This document shows positions 48,301 to 61,800 of a stretch of DNA of 64,000 bases, in pieces. Source of the stretch: Trichoplax sp. H2 (lineage: Eukaryota; Placozoa; Uniplacotomia; Trichoplacea); NCBI GenBank assembly GCA_003344405.1, contig NOWV01000005.1, positions 62,001 to 126,000 of the forward strand, in the 5' to 3' direction. Position 1 is the first letter of the stretch. Each line of letters starts with the position of its first letter. The position numbers and the translations under genes were made by a program. Below the pieces are notes generated by a model. It did no database searches and was not told where the DNA came from. It worked only from the letters and a program-made list of their open reading frames with translations.

Positions 48301-48620
48301 GAACGGCAATTAAAAACTGGTATATACTCATGGAAGCATCAATCGCAACCTTACGACCTAAAATATTGGAGCAATAGTGAATACTTTATGATCATTGTAT
48401 GATCCATGGACGAAGATGATGATTGCTACTCCTGTCTATATCGAGTCTGTACATAATGTTATTGAGTGTCCATGAAATAATGGAAAGTAGGAGTCAACAT
48501 GTCCTATTTTCGTTGCAAGATGGAAAGATAAAACCAACCGAAATAATTCTTGATTTCGTTCTCTTTAATAGCAGATGGTGCATGATCGGCAATTAACTTT
48601 GCCAATCCATGAATTCCCAT
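45382..48620 (-). CDS. FEN1: Flap endonuclease 1 (FEN1), 17 coding exons
   Basis: FEN1 removes 5' flaps during Okazaki fragment maturation and long-patch base excision repair. Minus-strand exons, 5' to 3': 48539-48620, 48255-48357, 48030-48089, 47830-47872, 47672-47735, 47512-47549, 47164-47235, 46939-46989, 46761-46846, 46608-46674, 46466-46517, 46309-46388, 46180-46212, 45930-45983, 45761-45825, 45543-45654, 45382-45453; in-phase total 377 aa (human 380). All active-site acids fall at the human numbers: Asp34 (VAIDASM), Asp86 (VFDGKPP), Glu158/Glu160 ([10 protein letters not shown]), Asp179/Asp181 ([10 protein letters not shown]) and Asp233 (LLGCDYCDS). A PCNA-binding box QGRLDSFF is at 337-344, followed by the basic nuclear tail ending PAGRFKRR. 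The start [10 protein letters not shown] is the conserved one; Gly2 is part of the active site. Exon 12 uses a GTCAAC donor. Confidence 0.98.
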
Positions 48621-49466
48621 ATTTATTTTCTTTGCAATACAGTCTTGTCTCGACGTTGATGAAGAATTGCAAACTGGGATCAACAGTCAAGAATTATTCC
48701 AAGATTGCAATGGGCAAAGCAAGGTTGTTTTCCTATCGCCTTTCGACTCTTCCTATACTATAACGTGTACGGGTCTCTCCTACGCGGTACTATACCCTAC
48801 TATCCAGTATGCACGACTACTGGCATTATGAATGCAGTAGGCAAGCGTCAGAATTTAGCGCCAAAATTTTAATTGCATGCATTGTACAGTACCGCCCTTA
48901 CAGTACAGTCTTGGCTAGGTAGTGTACACTGTACACTGTACACTGTACCGTACTGGCGGATGTTGAGTTTGTTTTCCTATTGACAAAATCCTTCTCGAGG
49001 CCCTTCCAACGCTGAGTGTTATCCTTAAGAAGAAATTTTTTCAAAAACTAAGCGATTTTTTAGCTTTTAAATAACGAAAAGATTGCTCAATTTGATAGCA
49101 GGGTGTAGTATATTAATTATCGATTCTATCATATTTCATTTGATACAATTTCTACGTTGTAATATCGAAATAAATTATACAGTACAGTGGACGGTGTGTT
49201 TATTTACGTTTCCAGCTTTTGGATGGCAAACTAAGGTACATAGTAGTAATTAATTATGTGCTCGACTGTTCTAGCATGGACAGTCGGAGTTCCAAGTCGA
49301 GCTACATAATGTTTAAAGTGTAGTCATTTTACGTTTATTTCAGCAATATTTTTTCCCTTTTTCTACGCCTGAAAAGAAAAGAAACATGTTGTATGTACTG
49401 TATGAAGTGATGATTGTAATATTATTGCCCACTTATCTACTAATCAGGGACACTAATATACTATAA
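48621..49466. promoter_or_regulatory. FEN1 upstream region with palindromic CAGTAC cluster
   Basis: At 48885-48950, about 270 bp before the FEN1 start, the sequence reads TGTACAGTACCGCC, TACAGTACAGTC and GTACACTGTACACTGTACAC, ending in CGTACTGG. It is the same type of cluster seen at other divergent promoters. The rest shows no gene. Confidence 0.42.
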
Positions 49467-49732
49467 ATGATGATGATAATACGTACCTTGTACATGACGG
49501 ACTTTGAGTAATAAAGTTCTCTTCTCTGAAACAGCTCTCTCTCTCTCGTCTCAGTCTATAAGCAGAAAGACATATTTGCGTATGATGATTATCGTATGTC
49601 GTAACTATAATAACAAAGATGGACACTAATATACTATTAATCATGATGATAATACGTACCTTGTACCTGACGGACTTTGAGTAATAAAGTTGCGTATCTC
49701 TCGTCTCAGTCTATAAGCAGAAAGACATATTA
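49467..49732. repeat. Direct repeat, two copies ~175 bp apart
   Basis: GATGATGATAATACGTACCT through GACGGACTTTGAGTAATAAA and CTCTCGTCTCAGTCTATAAG to AGAAAGACATAT occurs at about 49468-49575 and again at about 49643-49730. The first copy has an extra TCTCTTCTCTGAAACAGCTC segment. No coding signal. Confidence 0.75.
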
Positions 49733-51709
49733 TTACAATGATCAGACGATGATTATTGTATGTCGTAACTATAATAACAAAGATGGTCTAGCATGTTGTC
49801 TCCAATATCAAGTTAGGGACCAGTGGAAAATCGAAAAGAAAACTGCTTGGGATTTTGCTATTCTTTGTTTTACCGAGATAAAAGAAAAGAAAGATATACA
49901 GTAGATAGACAAGTCCATGATGCTACTTACCAACTCGTGAGTTGATTGAACTCAAGAGATATCCAAAAAATGCATCGACATGAAATAAAATATTTTTCTA
50001 CAGTAGCTCGATGATCATTGTTGCTTATTATCTAGACAATAACATTAAACATTGAATTGTGAACAACGCTGCTCAACGAGTGCGTAGAGGTCCTTCGTCG
50101 ATCGTAGTAATGTCCACTAAGATTAAAAACGTAGTCTACAGAGATGTGTTAAAGTCTTAATGTTGATGTATTTAAATTTCTGATCTTTCACTGCTCATAA
50201 TATAGTGTGCATACTCGTATTTAGGATATCAAAGATTCTATTGGATACATAAAATATTGAAAGCTGTTAACAATTCTGACTACGTTACTTAACGTTGTCT
50301 ATACGTTAACCTCTTAGTTTGCCCATAAAGTAAACGCTAAACTTTATAAAGTATAGTATAACCTAAGCCTACATCATAATCTTCAACTTGGCTATTATTT
50401 AGACTACATCAACAATCAGTCTGAGATTCACATACGAGTATACAAATTTGGATATCCGCTATTGATGTTGATTAGTAGAAAGCAAATTAAGTTGAATTAA
50501 ATCGTGCTAATCTTTATGTTATTCTATCATGTTGTGGATAATCAAGCGTACAGTGAAGAAGGAACTTCCACAGAGAAATTCGATTTTTCTCTTAAAGTCT
50601 CTGAGTGAGTGTACTGTACTCTGATGAAACTGCTCTGCTCTTTCACTTCAAGAACGTGTTTCCAAGACTGTATTTTGCTAAAACTGTCCTGCCGCTGTCT
50701 TCTAAAATTGATTTAGCATGAAGAAAAATACTGTCCATTTCCTAGCTAGTATACAGTACAGTAGGAAATGGCAGGACTGCTAGTAAAACGGGAGCGTTTA
50801 ATTAACGGGAATTTACCAACGTAGAGATGAACTCGATCTAGCTAACCAAGATACGGCTTAGTTAACCTACTGTACGTTTGATTTACAAACACAGATACAT
50901 GCCGAGCGCCCATTTTGTGAATTAAAATGGCTTTAATCATATAAATCTTTTTACATCACAAAAAAACAATATTCCTTGACGTGCATAGATCATGTCATGT
51001 CCGTGGAGCAAATACCCTAGAATCACTCTACTGTTTGTAGCAGAAACAGCGTAATGCAGAGAGTATCATGATTGATACATCATTTCTTTTTACAAGTGGA
51101 TAGTCCAAATTGCCCATGGAAAATGGCTTGATATTGCCCTGTCCTAATATTCAATGCAGTCCAATGATGTACGTACGAGTGCCTGCCTCGATGTGAATTT
51201 TACCATTTTACTCTACCCATACTCGAAGTTTAAGGCCAATTTTGTTTCATGTAAGACAGTTTCACAACAAGCTTTAAACCATATTGGTTGAACACTTTTA
51301 GATCATAGTCATACCTACAGTATAGCAAGTGGCCTCGCAACGACAATACTATTGTGATGGCATTGAAATGTATTTCAATATAGAAATATTGATTACGTCA
51401 ATATTCCTTTTATCCGCACAAGTTTATTCTTTCTTATTATCCTATTTGCTGTCATGATTTCCACGTCTATTCTCCATTGCATTGTACGTAGAGCATCTCT
51501 ACTGCAATTCTTCGCCTCTGTCGTAAAGAAATGTTTAACCTTTGAATAAATAAATGATTGGGTAAACTATAGGCCAGGACTTCCTTACGGTATAATCTGC
51601 ACTATACAGTATAAAAGCATAAAACAGTAGTACTGTACGCTATAGTGATCAGTTTTCGATTCGTACAGTGAGGTATAAAATTATTCCGGCACAGCGCAAA
51701 AACTGCAAC
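49733..51709. other. Divergent intergenic region before APRT
   Basis: No gene is seen. Near the APRT start it carries TATACAGTATAAAAGC, CAGTAGTACTGTACGC and TCGTACAGTGAGGTATAAAA between 51600 and 51680, including two TATAAAA-like words. GTATACAGTACAGTAGG occurs near 50750. Confidence 0.5.
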
Positions 51710-53987
51710 ATGTCTGTCCAGCTTGATCGAATTGAAAAATTGAAATCTCTGGTTTCAACTCATCAAAACTTTCCTAAACCTGGAGTTACTTTTCGGTGAT
51801 TAATCCATCCTTATATAACTCATTTTTAGTTGTAGAATGTGATGTCCTTATTGTAGAAAGAATATGCAACGAGCTTTAATTTTGACTGACCGGCAACTGA
51901 AGTACTCGTATAAAGTACTGTACGTAGTACATTGCACATTGATAGAAATAGTAGTCTAGCCAATCTGAACAACTTGAAATTATCATTCATCACTCTCTCT
52001 GTACCATGAAAATAAACAACCAATGAATAGTTTAGCTCCTATTACAGACGTAATCCTAAAGTACTAATCGAAATACTGGTTGTAATTCGGTGGTAATTGA
52101 AGCTGCACTATAATAATATCAATTACAATGCAATTTGAATTGAGCTAGCGTGGAATCCAGACAATTATTTAGACGAAGACGAATATCGACTAAATACAGT
52201 ATTAGCCCGAATCGATGAGATATTTTATCAGTTTTATTGATTGACTAATCAATCATTCCATGCAATTGATGAAAGCGACCTCTGTTGCCACACATTACTT
52301 TACTCGCATGACGATCCTTAAATTAATTACATTAAAAATGATGTTTTTGTTAATCGCAGATATAATTCTCCTACAGTAGTTTTATCTATGTACAGTATAT
52401 GTGTTGCTATTATTCCGCTTTTTAATTTTGCAATTATAGCGACAATCACTTGGTATTCTTGCAATAAAGCTAAATCTTACAGTAAATCAGTGTGCATATC
52501 ACCGAGTCAATAGTACAATAATTACTCATTCGTCGATCAGTACTCGAGAGAAAGTCATCGCAGAACACGTGTCGAATTAACTATTATCACGCTTACGACG
52601 TATATACAGTATTTCAATCTCAAATCAGTTGATCTATAATTAATCATGTTAACTACAAATTTTATATATAAATAAATTTCAACCCTTGATGAACAGGCTA
52701 TATGCAGTAGTGGCGTACACAGAAATACTACAATAGCCAATTAGCCATACCATTGCTGTTGTATTTAGGAGATAATCTGTCATTGAAAGTAATCTACTGG
52801 TACTATGAGCCTTCTTAAAATTCCTGATTCCCTCTCATATATGATGAGCGAAGTAATTTTAAGTACGTCATGAAATCGTATTTCAGTTATCCGATATTGC
52901 TTAGTATAATTACAGACCTTTACTCTTTACAAGTATAACAATTATAATGATCAGGTAAACAAGATGAACCGATCGATCATTCAAATTGTATGGTAAAATG
53001 GGCAACTTAATGTTACTAAATGTTTTCTAATGCGGATATACTGTATAATTTATTTAGGAATATATTTCCTATTCTACAAGATCCCAGTGCGTTTACTGAT
53101 CTTATCAATCTTATAGTTGAAGAAATTAAATCCAAGCCGCAACTTCCTGATATCATTGTTGGTAAGTCTATAGTTACAGTAGGACAAAGCCAGTCAAATT
53201 TCAATACTATAAAGATGCAACAACGTCAAAGCTCAGACTCATAGTGACTAAAATAGACTGTTAAAATAAAAGCGACCCTTGTGTATCTGATTGCAAACTA
53301 AGATCTAACGTATGCAGTGACTCCAATTAAGATTCATTTTTGGATAATTAATTATATTATATGCATATGTTTAGGCTTGGACGCTCGTGGATTTTTGATA
53401 GCTCCTATTGTTGCTCTACGCCTGGGAATTGCGTTCGTTCCGGTCAGAAAAGCAGGAAAATTACCCGGCAATGTCGAACAAGTTTCATATAAGTTAGAAT
53501 ATGGCGAAGTAAGATTCACAGTAGCATAATCGTATCTAGCTACATTCTTAAGTGGATTACTACGCTAACAAAGAACAACATACCAATCGATCGCTTTCTT
53601 TTTAAATAATGCAAAGGATACTTTAGAGATTGAAACAGGCTCTATCAAGCCAGATCAAAACGTTGTCATTGTTGATGATCTGATCGCACTAGGAGGTAAA
53701 TTAAAACTCTTCAATACAACTATTTTAAATCATGCCTTTTTCCTTATGCTAGCTTAGTCTTTCTTTTGCATACATTTTTATGGGCAGCATCAAACATGAA
53801 AATAGAACCTTGTTAATTTTAAATGTCATACGTCTTATTCATCGTTACAGGTACAGCCTCGGCTGCATGCCGCCTAGTGCGAAAAATGTCAGCCACAATT
53901 TTAGAATGTATATCGGTAATAGAATTGGTCGCATTGAACGGTCGCCGTAAGATTGATGCCCCCGTGTTTTCAGTCTTACAATATTAG
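51710..53987 (+). CDS. APRT: Adenine phosphoribosyltransferase (APRT), 5 exons
   Basis: APRT converts adenine and PRPP to AMP in purine salvage, in the cytosol. Exons: 51710-51795, 53058-53161, 53375-53508, 53617-53695, 53851-53987, joining in phase to 179 aa (human 180). Motifs are FPKPGVTFR near the N-terminus, [17 protein letters not shown] of the substrate loop, LEYGE, the PRPP-binding loop [14 protein letters not shown] at 124-137 and the ending FSVLQY. The usual Thr in the PRPP loop (ATGGT) is Leu here (ALGGT). Intron 1 is 1,262 bp and holds no gene seen. The start ATGTCTGTCC follows TATAAAA-like sequence by about 30 bp. Confidence 0.96.
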
Positions 53988-55032
53988 CATCCTAGGATAT
54001 GACATTAATCACCTGTGTGACATGTAGTCAATTAGAGGTCCTTAATTGCTTCATAAGCACAAACTTTAAATATAAAATTATACTGTAATAACTGCAAGCT
54101 TGTGTTACGGTTACACTTATAAATGAATAATATCCATACACATATCCTGCGGTATCTGAAATTCTGAATTATAATCATTTATTGATTACCGCTTTATCCA
54201 TGATGTAATTTAACGATGGTACTGGTACTGATATACTGTACGTCTGTACTGCTAAAAGAAATGTATATTACAAAAGTAAAAACTTAGCTGCTAACGTTAA
54301 TCTGCGTATCGAAAGCTTTCCACAAACTAAAATATGTACACATTATCCCTAAAATGATTTATTACTGAAAAAGTAAACTCTTTTATTAACCTTAATCTGT
54401 GTACTTGAAACTTTCTACCAGACTAAGAAATGCTGTCCAAAACGATTTATTATTGAACGAGCCTTAACTACATACAATGAGTAATAATACAAAACCCTTC
54501 CGCGAAAACCGGATAAATGGCTATATTGCTTGTTAACGAGTATGATACAGATGTGTATTACCAATACCAAGTATTACGTATTTTAAAATCATCACAAAAT
54601 CTAAATTTGTTCTTGTCCAATATCGCTGACGACAAAAAGGACTAATAGACTATTTAAACTACAGTATTAAAACTACTACATCGTGTGAACGATACGTATA
54701 GTGGTCAACGTATTCATAAAACCAATGGTATACACGGCACATTACAATCTCTCAACTGGTGTAGTTAAGATAGGAAGAAAATTACCGTATTACAATACAG
54801 CTTTACAATATGAAATTCTCACATAAACAAGCACCTTTTTTAAAGATCCTAATTATGCCGGCAAGGGTTCTTAATGTAATTCACGACAAAAGAAATGGAC
54901 TAGTGTAGATTTACTTAAATTATTCATACTATCAGAAATTTATACTTAGATTGATAATTACATATTAATTTTATGCAAATATCATTAAAAGTTTGCTGCG
55001 TGGTCACATAATTATCTTTTGTACATCATACA
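53988..55032. other. Convergent intergenic region, APRT / NEDD8
   Basis: No gene is seen. One isolated palindromic group, TACTGATATACTGTACG followed by CTGTACTG, lies near 54225. It holds the 3' ends of both genes. Confidence 0.55.
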
Positions 55033-56889
<1,857 letters not shown>

Positions 56890-58425
56890 GGTACTCTACT
56901 TTAGGATATTGACCAGTAATTGCGAAATAAATTCGACAAGTTTTTGTGCCTTTTTGGACAAATATGGCTGGAAAGGGAGATGGCAAAGCAGTCAATCCTG
57001 CGATTCGAGGCAGTCTTGCGATAGCCAATGGACTCGTGTGGCTGTCATACAATGTGCAATACCACAATACTGCAGTACAGTACCGTACAGTACAGTACAG
57101 TACTGTAGATCATAACCGTCAAGCCTGTAGTTTTAGTACCCAACTTCCGATTCTGCGTAGTGTACAGCACAGTGGGTTAGTTCGATGATTGAATGTACAG
57201 TACAGTACAGTACTCAACTTTCGATTCTGCGTACAGTACTGCATACTGTACCCCCGCCCGCCAGCTCATACCAGTGGAAATTGGATATTGTACAGGTTAC
57301 AGGTTAAAGGTCTGTGGAAAATGCGATGATGTCTCACTCACAGATTGCTAGACTGTTATTTATCGTTGAATAAAGTTAATGCTTGGGATATTTTTTTTTC
57401 CCCATTTTTGGATCAGATTTGGAGTTGGAAATGGCGTTTCACAGAACTCTACCCTGCTGTATCGAACATTGGATTTATGGTTGTGTTTCAGTTGTAGTCC
57501 AATGTACCTCCGACGGACGGACCTTCCTGACTAAATGAGGCCGGCAATATATTGATAAATGCCTACTTAGAATGGATCTTCCGTGTCTGTTTTCTAAATC
57601 TCTGGTACTAATTGAAATAACATTGTCGATCTTATGTAGCTATTTCTAATCAGAACTTGGCCAATCGATAATGAAATTCAATGTAATATTACTTAATTTG
57701 GAAATAATCAGTTAATTTAAAATCGACTATCTGCATACTAGAGTACTGTCTATCATAACGAAGTGTTTGGTACTGTACTCTATTTAACGAGATGAGGCCG
57801 TGGTGTCTGTCCGTCCAAGTGTACGAAGTATCTATGAATCAGCTGCAGTACTTACTACTATACTGTACCGTAGTGCTACATGCTGTACAGTGTACAGGCG
57901 TACAGTACTGTACTGTACTGTACGTACACCAGTATTTTGTAACCCCCACTCCGGCTAAATGTCAACTCCGATTCACATGACCACAGAGCTACAATTCAGA
58001 TGACGTCAGCATGTAGTGATGTACTGTAGAGTCAGCCATCGAGCAGGATTAGCGCTAGTGTACAGTACTGTAGCTATTGGAGGTTAAAACGAATAGTGTA
58101 CAGTACTATATACTGTAATGTACTGTACAGTGTACTGTACAGTGTACTGTAGCAAACATTGCGTAACATCCTGATGCCGAAGCGAACCTCTTAACTGTTC
58201 TCCATTTTTAGTCGATTTTCAAGTCAATGGCAATACTTTAGGTCAAAATATTCCGCTCTACAACAAGCAAATTTACTTGTTCATCGATTTTACAACAAGA
58301 GAATACTAGACAATACGCTGAGGCCTGTAATCTGCCCCCAAAGTAGCCAATTATTGACCTAAATTGGGAAATCAATGAGTGGCATTTAAAAATAAATCAA
58401 TATTATTCGGTTAAAAGTAACCATC
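56890..58425. promoter_or_regulatory. NEDD8/VPS18 divergent region with three dense CAGTAC clusters
   Basis: Clusters lie at 57060-57105 (CAGTACAGTACCGTACAGTA and more), 57195-57250, 57845-57930 (ACAGTACTGTACTGTACTGT) and 58055-58150 (GTACTGTACAGTGTACTGTA). All are 5-mer CAGTA/TACTG runs able to form hairpins or cruciforms. No gene is seen between them. This is the densest example of the motif in the window. Confidence 0.5.
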
Positions 58426-58656
58426 ATGAAAGCTTGTGCCCTACTCAGTGCTCTATCGTTGGGCGTCGTTTGGTACAGTTAATTATATCATTGAAAATAA
58501 ACAGACGTACAGACGCTCGTACATTTTGGCAAAACTTCTCGATCAACCCTATACGAAAGAAGAAAACCTCCTCTACACTGTCCAAGGCCTACGGTATAAT
58601 ACACTACCAGGAACACCTCCTATTGCTTTTACCACACTAGCAATGGATTCGTTATA
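58426..58656 (+). other. Possible small protein ORF with a frame break, unidentified
   Basis: An ATG in reasonable context at 58426 opens a hydrophobic, signal-anchor-like peptide MKACALLSALSLGVVWYS, stopped by TAA at 58480. The next frame (+1) is open across the same place and on to a TAG at 58656, with YRRSYILAKLLDQPYTKEE and LPGTPPIAFTTLAMDSL. Joined across a one-base shift the two would make a ~75 aa protein with an N-terminal membrane helix. I do not recognise it. It lies about 165 bp before VPS18 and could equally be chance or 5' UTR. Confidence 0.25.
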
Positions 58657-58820
58657 GTTTTTGCTCGCTCATCTTTGACCTGATTAACTAGCAATAAAGG
58701 AGAAAAATTCATCCAAATTATCCTTCCATTCCTAGCTCGATATCAATAATATATTTTCGTATTATTACTCTGTTCCCTGCTTTCATACATAGGATATAAT
58801 CGAACGAAACTCTTCTAACA

Positions 58821-61800
58821 ATGGCATCCATATTGGAACAGTATCAGCAAAGCAACTTTCGAGCTAGCAGAACCAATTATCCGAGTACTGCAGCCAAAAA
58901 TGAAACAGTAAGCTGGATAACTAGAGATCAATCCAATCGATGGAATAAAACTGTATAAATAGAGAATCTTTACCTAACTCTTGATCGATGCTAAAATCAT
59001 CGTTTTCTACATGTCTTATACAATATCTTGTGTTTTCATCAATGTAAAGAGATGATACATGTATGTGTTGTTGTACAGGTTCCATCTTCAGGATTCGTCA
59101 ATATCATGTCTGAAGAAGAGAGACCTATTTTTAATAGAATTGGTTCCGGTTTCAGGTAATAATGCTGATAAAGAATAGCACTCATGATATCAATCCTTGA
59201 CGACTATTCTAGGCAATATAATAAGTTTACTTTTTGCATGATCTAAATGAAATTATTCAAAATAGATCTACAGTATATTATTCATAATAAATACACCAGG
59301 CCGTATTTACCTTATACGAAACTTGTCAACATCCTTTCTGTATGTCGTATTAAAGTGAGCACTATTCAATCTAAAATAATAACACTTCTTTTGTTAGGAT
59401 ACCAGTCAATACTTTTATCCAACGTGTTGCAATATGCAATAACATGATGCTGGTCGCGCTGTCTAATAATATCTTAAGAAGAATATGCCTATACGATAAG
59501 AATCTCTCCGACGGTACATAGATGATAATTTTATTCCTGTAATAATTTGTTGCTATAAAGTATAGTGATGTCGTCTGAATAGGAATCAACTAAATGGAAG
59601 GACTTATGCAAAATACACTTTACGTTATGCGGAATTTTCCCTACGATAACGAGTACAGTAGCTCACCTCGAATCCGCTACTTGATCCTGTAGCATAATAG
59701 AATACTATACACTGTACAGTATAATGTTGTCAATCACTAAAACTACTTTAATACTAGTATATAGAGCTACTTTTACAGGATAAGACTTGTCAATTGATAA
59801 TTCACGTCACAGAAGGATTACTGTAGTTACGTTAGCCTATTTGAGTATAATTACATTTTCTGATAAATCGAGACTTTTGATATATCAAACGAATATTTGT
59901 ACTCTAGATGTCCAAATTTCTGGACGATTAACTGATAAAGTATACCGGATCTTCCTGGATCCAACGGGCAAGCATGCAATAATTGCTATGGAATCGATGG
60001 AAAATTATTATTTAGCTGCTAGTATGAAAAAAGTAAAACTTCTAAATAAATTAAAGGTAAGTGATTTGCTTATATGTAATAGAAATTCATCTAAATATCC
60101 TGATCGAAAGGTATTATCCCAATCGTAACAATCTCCCAATACAGGATTACTATACTGTAAAACGAAGGGTTATTTATACGAAGATCAATCATTTCATTCG
60201 CAATTAGCAATTTATAGCATTAGCCAAGTAGTAATGAGCTGTCATCCTATTTAATTCTTCCATTTTGAATAGAATCGAAGCACATTAACGTTTTACTATC
60301 GTATAGTTTAAAATTTGCGAATACCTCTCTTATATGATCAAATTACCATACTAGTCTAGTTAAATACCTTGTTCCCATTAATTTTGTGTTAGCACTAATA
60401 CACTACAGTTTTAGTTTCTATATAAATTCTATCCTATCATTATAATTAGGGACATCTCATAGAATCTATTGCATGGAATGGCAGTAACGCAACAGATTTG
60501 AGTACTAAGGATATCCTAATTGGTACAGCCAGAGGTATATAAATAGAAGAGATATGTCAAATATACATTCTTTTGAATATTTATTTCACAGTACGAATTA
60601 CCATATCGTTATTCATATACTGTAATATTTTTATTACAATACTATAACAATTATAACATTAAGAATACACTTAAAAGTACATATACGTACATTGTCGAAT
60701 AAGCATGAAAATATAATCTATCTTGCAGGGTTAATCTTTGAAACAGAGCTTGATGCATCTGTTGAAAGATTAAGATTCCAAAGCGGTACTGAAAAGTACA
60801 TGAAACAGGTCAATAAGATACTAGATATAGTCTGTGTTATTTTCTTGATATCTAACTATTACTGGGATCTAATCATAACATGTTGATACTGTACTGAACA
60901 TAAAATATTGCAGGTATACAGCTTAAACAGGTCTGAAGCATCTGAAACTGCAGAGCGCATAACTGGGCTTTTCTTTGATCGGTTTCCCCCATCTTCTTAC
61001 CGTCTGGATACAAGATACTTTGTCATCGCTACCACTCCAAAGTACAAAAAATATCAAGACTTAAATAACATTACGTTCAATAACTGATACATTGAAAACA
61101 TTTTCCCTTCTTTATTTTCTAGTCGTATGTATCAGTTCGTTGGCGAACTCAGCCAAGATCAGCCTCTATTTACTAGGCTTTTTTCGGCCTACGAAGGGCG
61201 CCCTGGTAAAAACAATGTGACAAGTTGTAATGACAGCTAATATTATTATAACTCCACTCTTATCATTGTATTGTTTGTTACAGCTCAATTCTTAGAGTTA
61301 CCTGGTGAAACTTTAAATTTTAGTGAATTTCACGTTGCCTACTCTCGAAAGGATAAAATACCGGTATCATTTGCCTGGTTAACAGGTAATGATCATATAA
61401 TCTGAAACATTTGCTTACTACTGTACTTATAAATTTTGAATATAATAATTTACATGTTTGTGTTAGAACCCGGTATTTATCATGGAACCTTCAATTTCCG
61501 AGACCCGAAACATAGTGTTACCGCGGGAGCGCTACTTATGCCTTATAATGCTCTAGATACCACTGATGGAGAAAATGTTAGCGTTTCGCCCCCTATATCG
61601 CTTACCGTAACGGAATTTCACGCCTTACTCCTTTTTAAGGATAGGTAGAAACAATTAACAAAATAGAACTTCTTTGCTTACACTCTTAAAATATACAGTA
61701 GTGATAGATTCTAAGATGATTTTATAATAACGATTTTCAGATTAAATGCGGTTGCATTACTTAATGAAGAAGTAGTTTTTGAAGATTACTTTCAAGGAAA

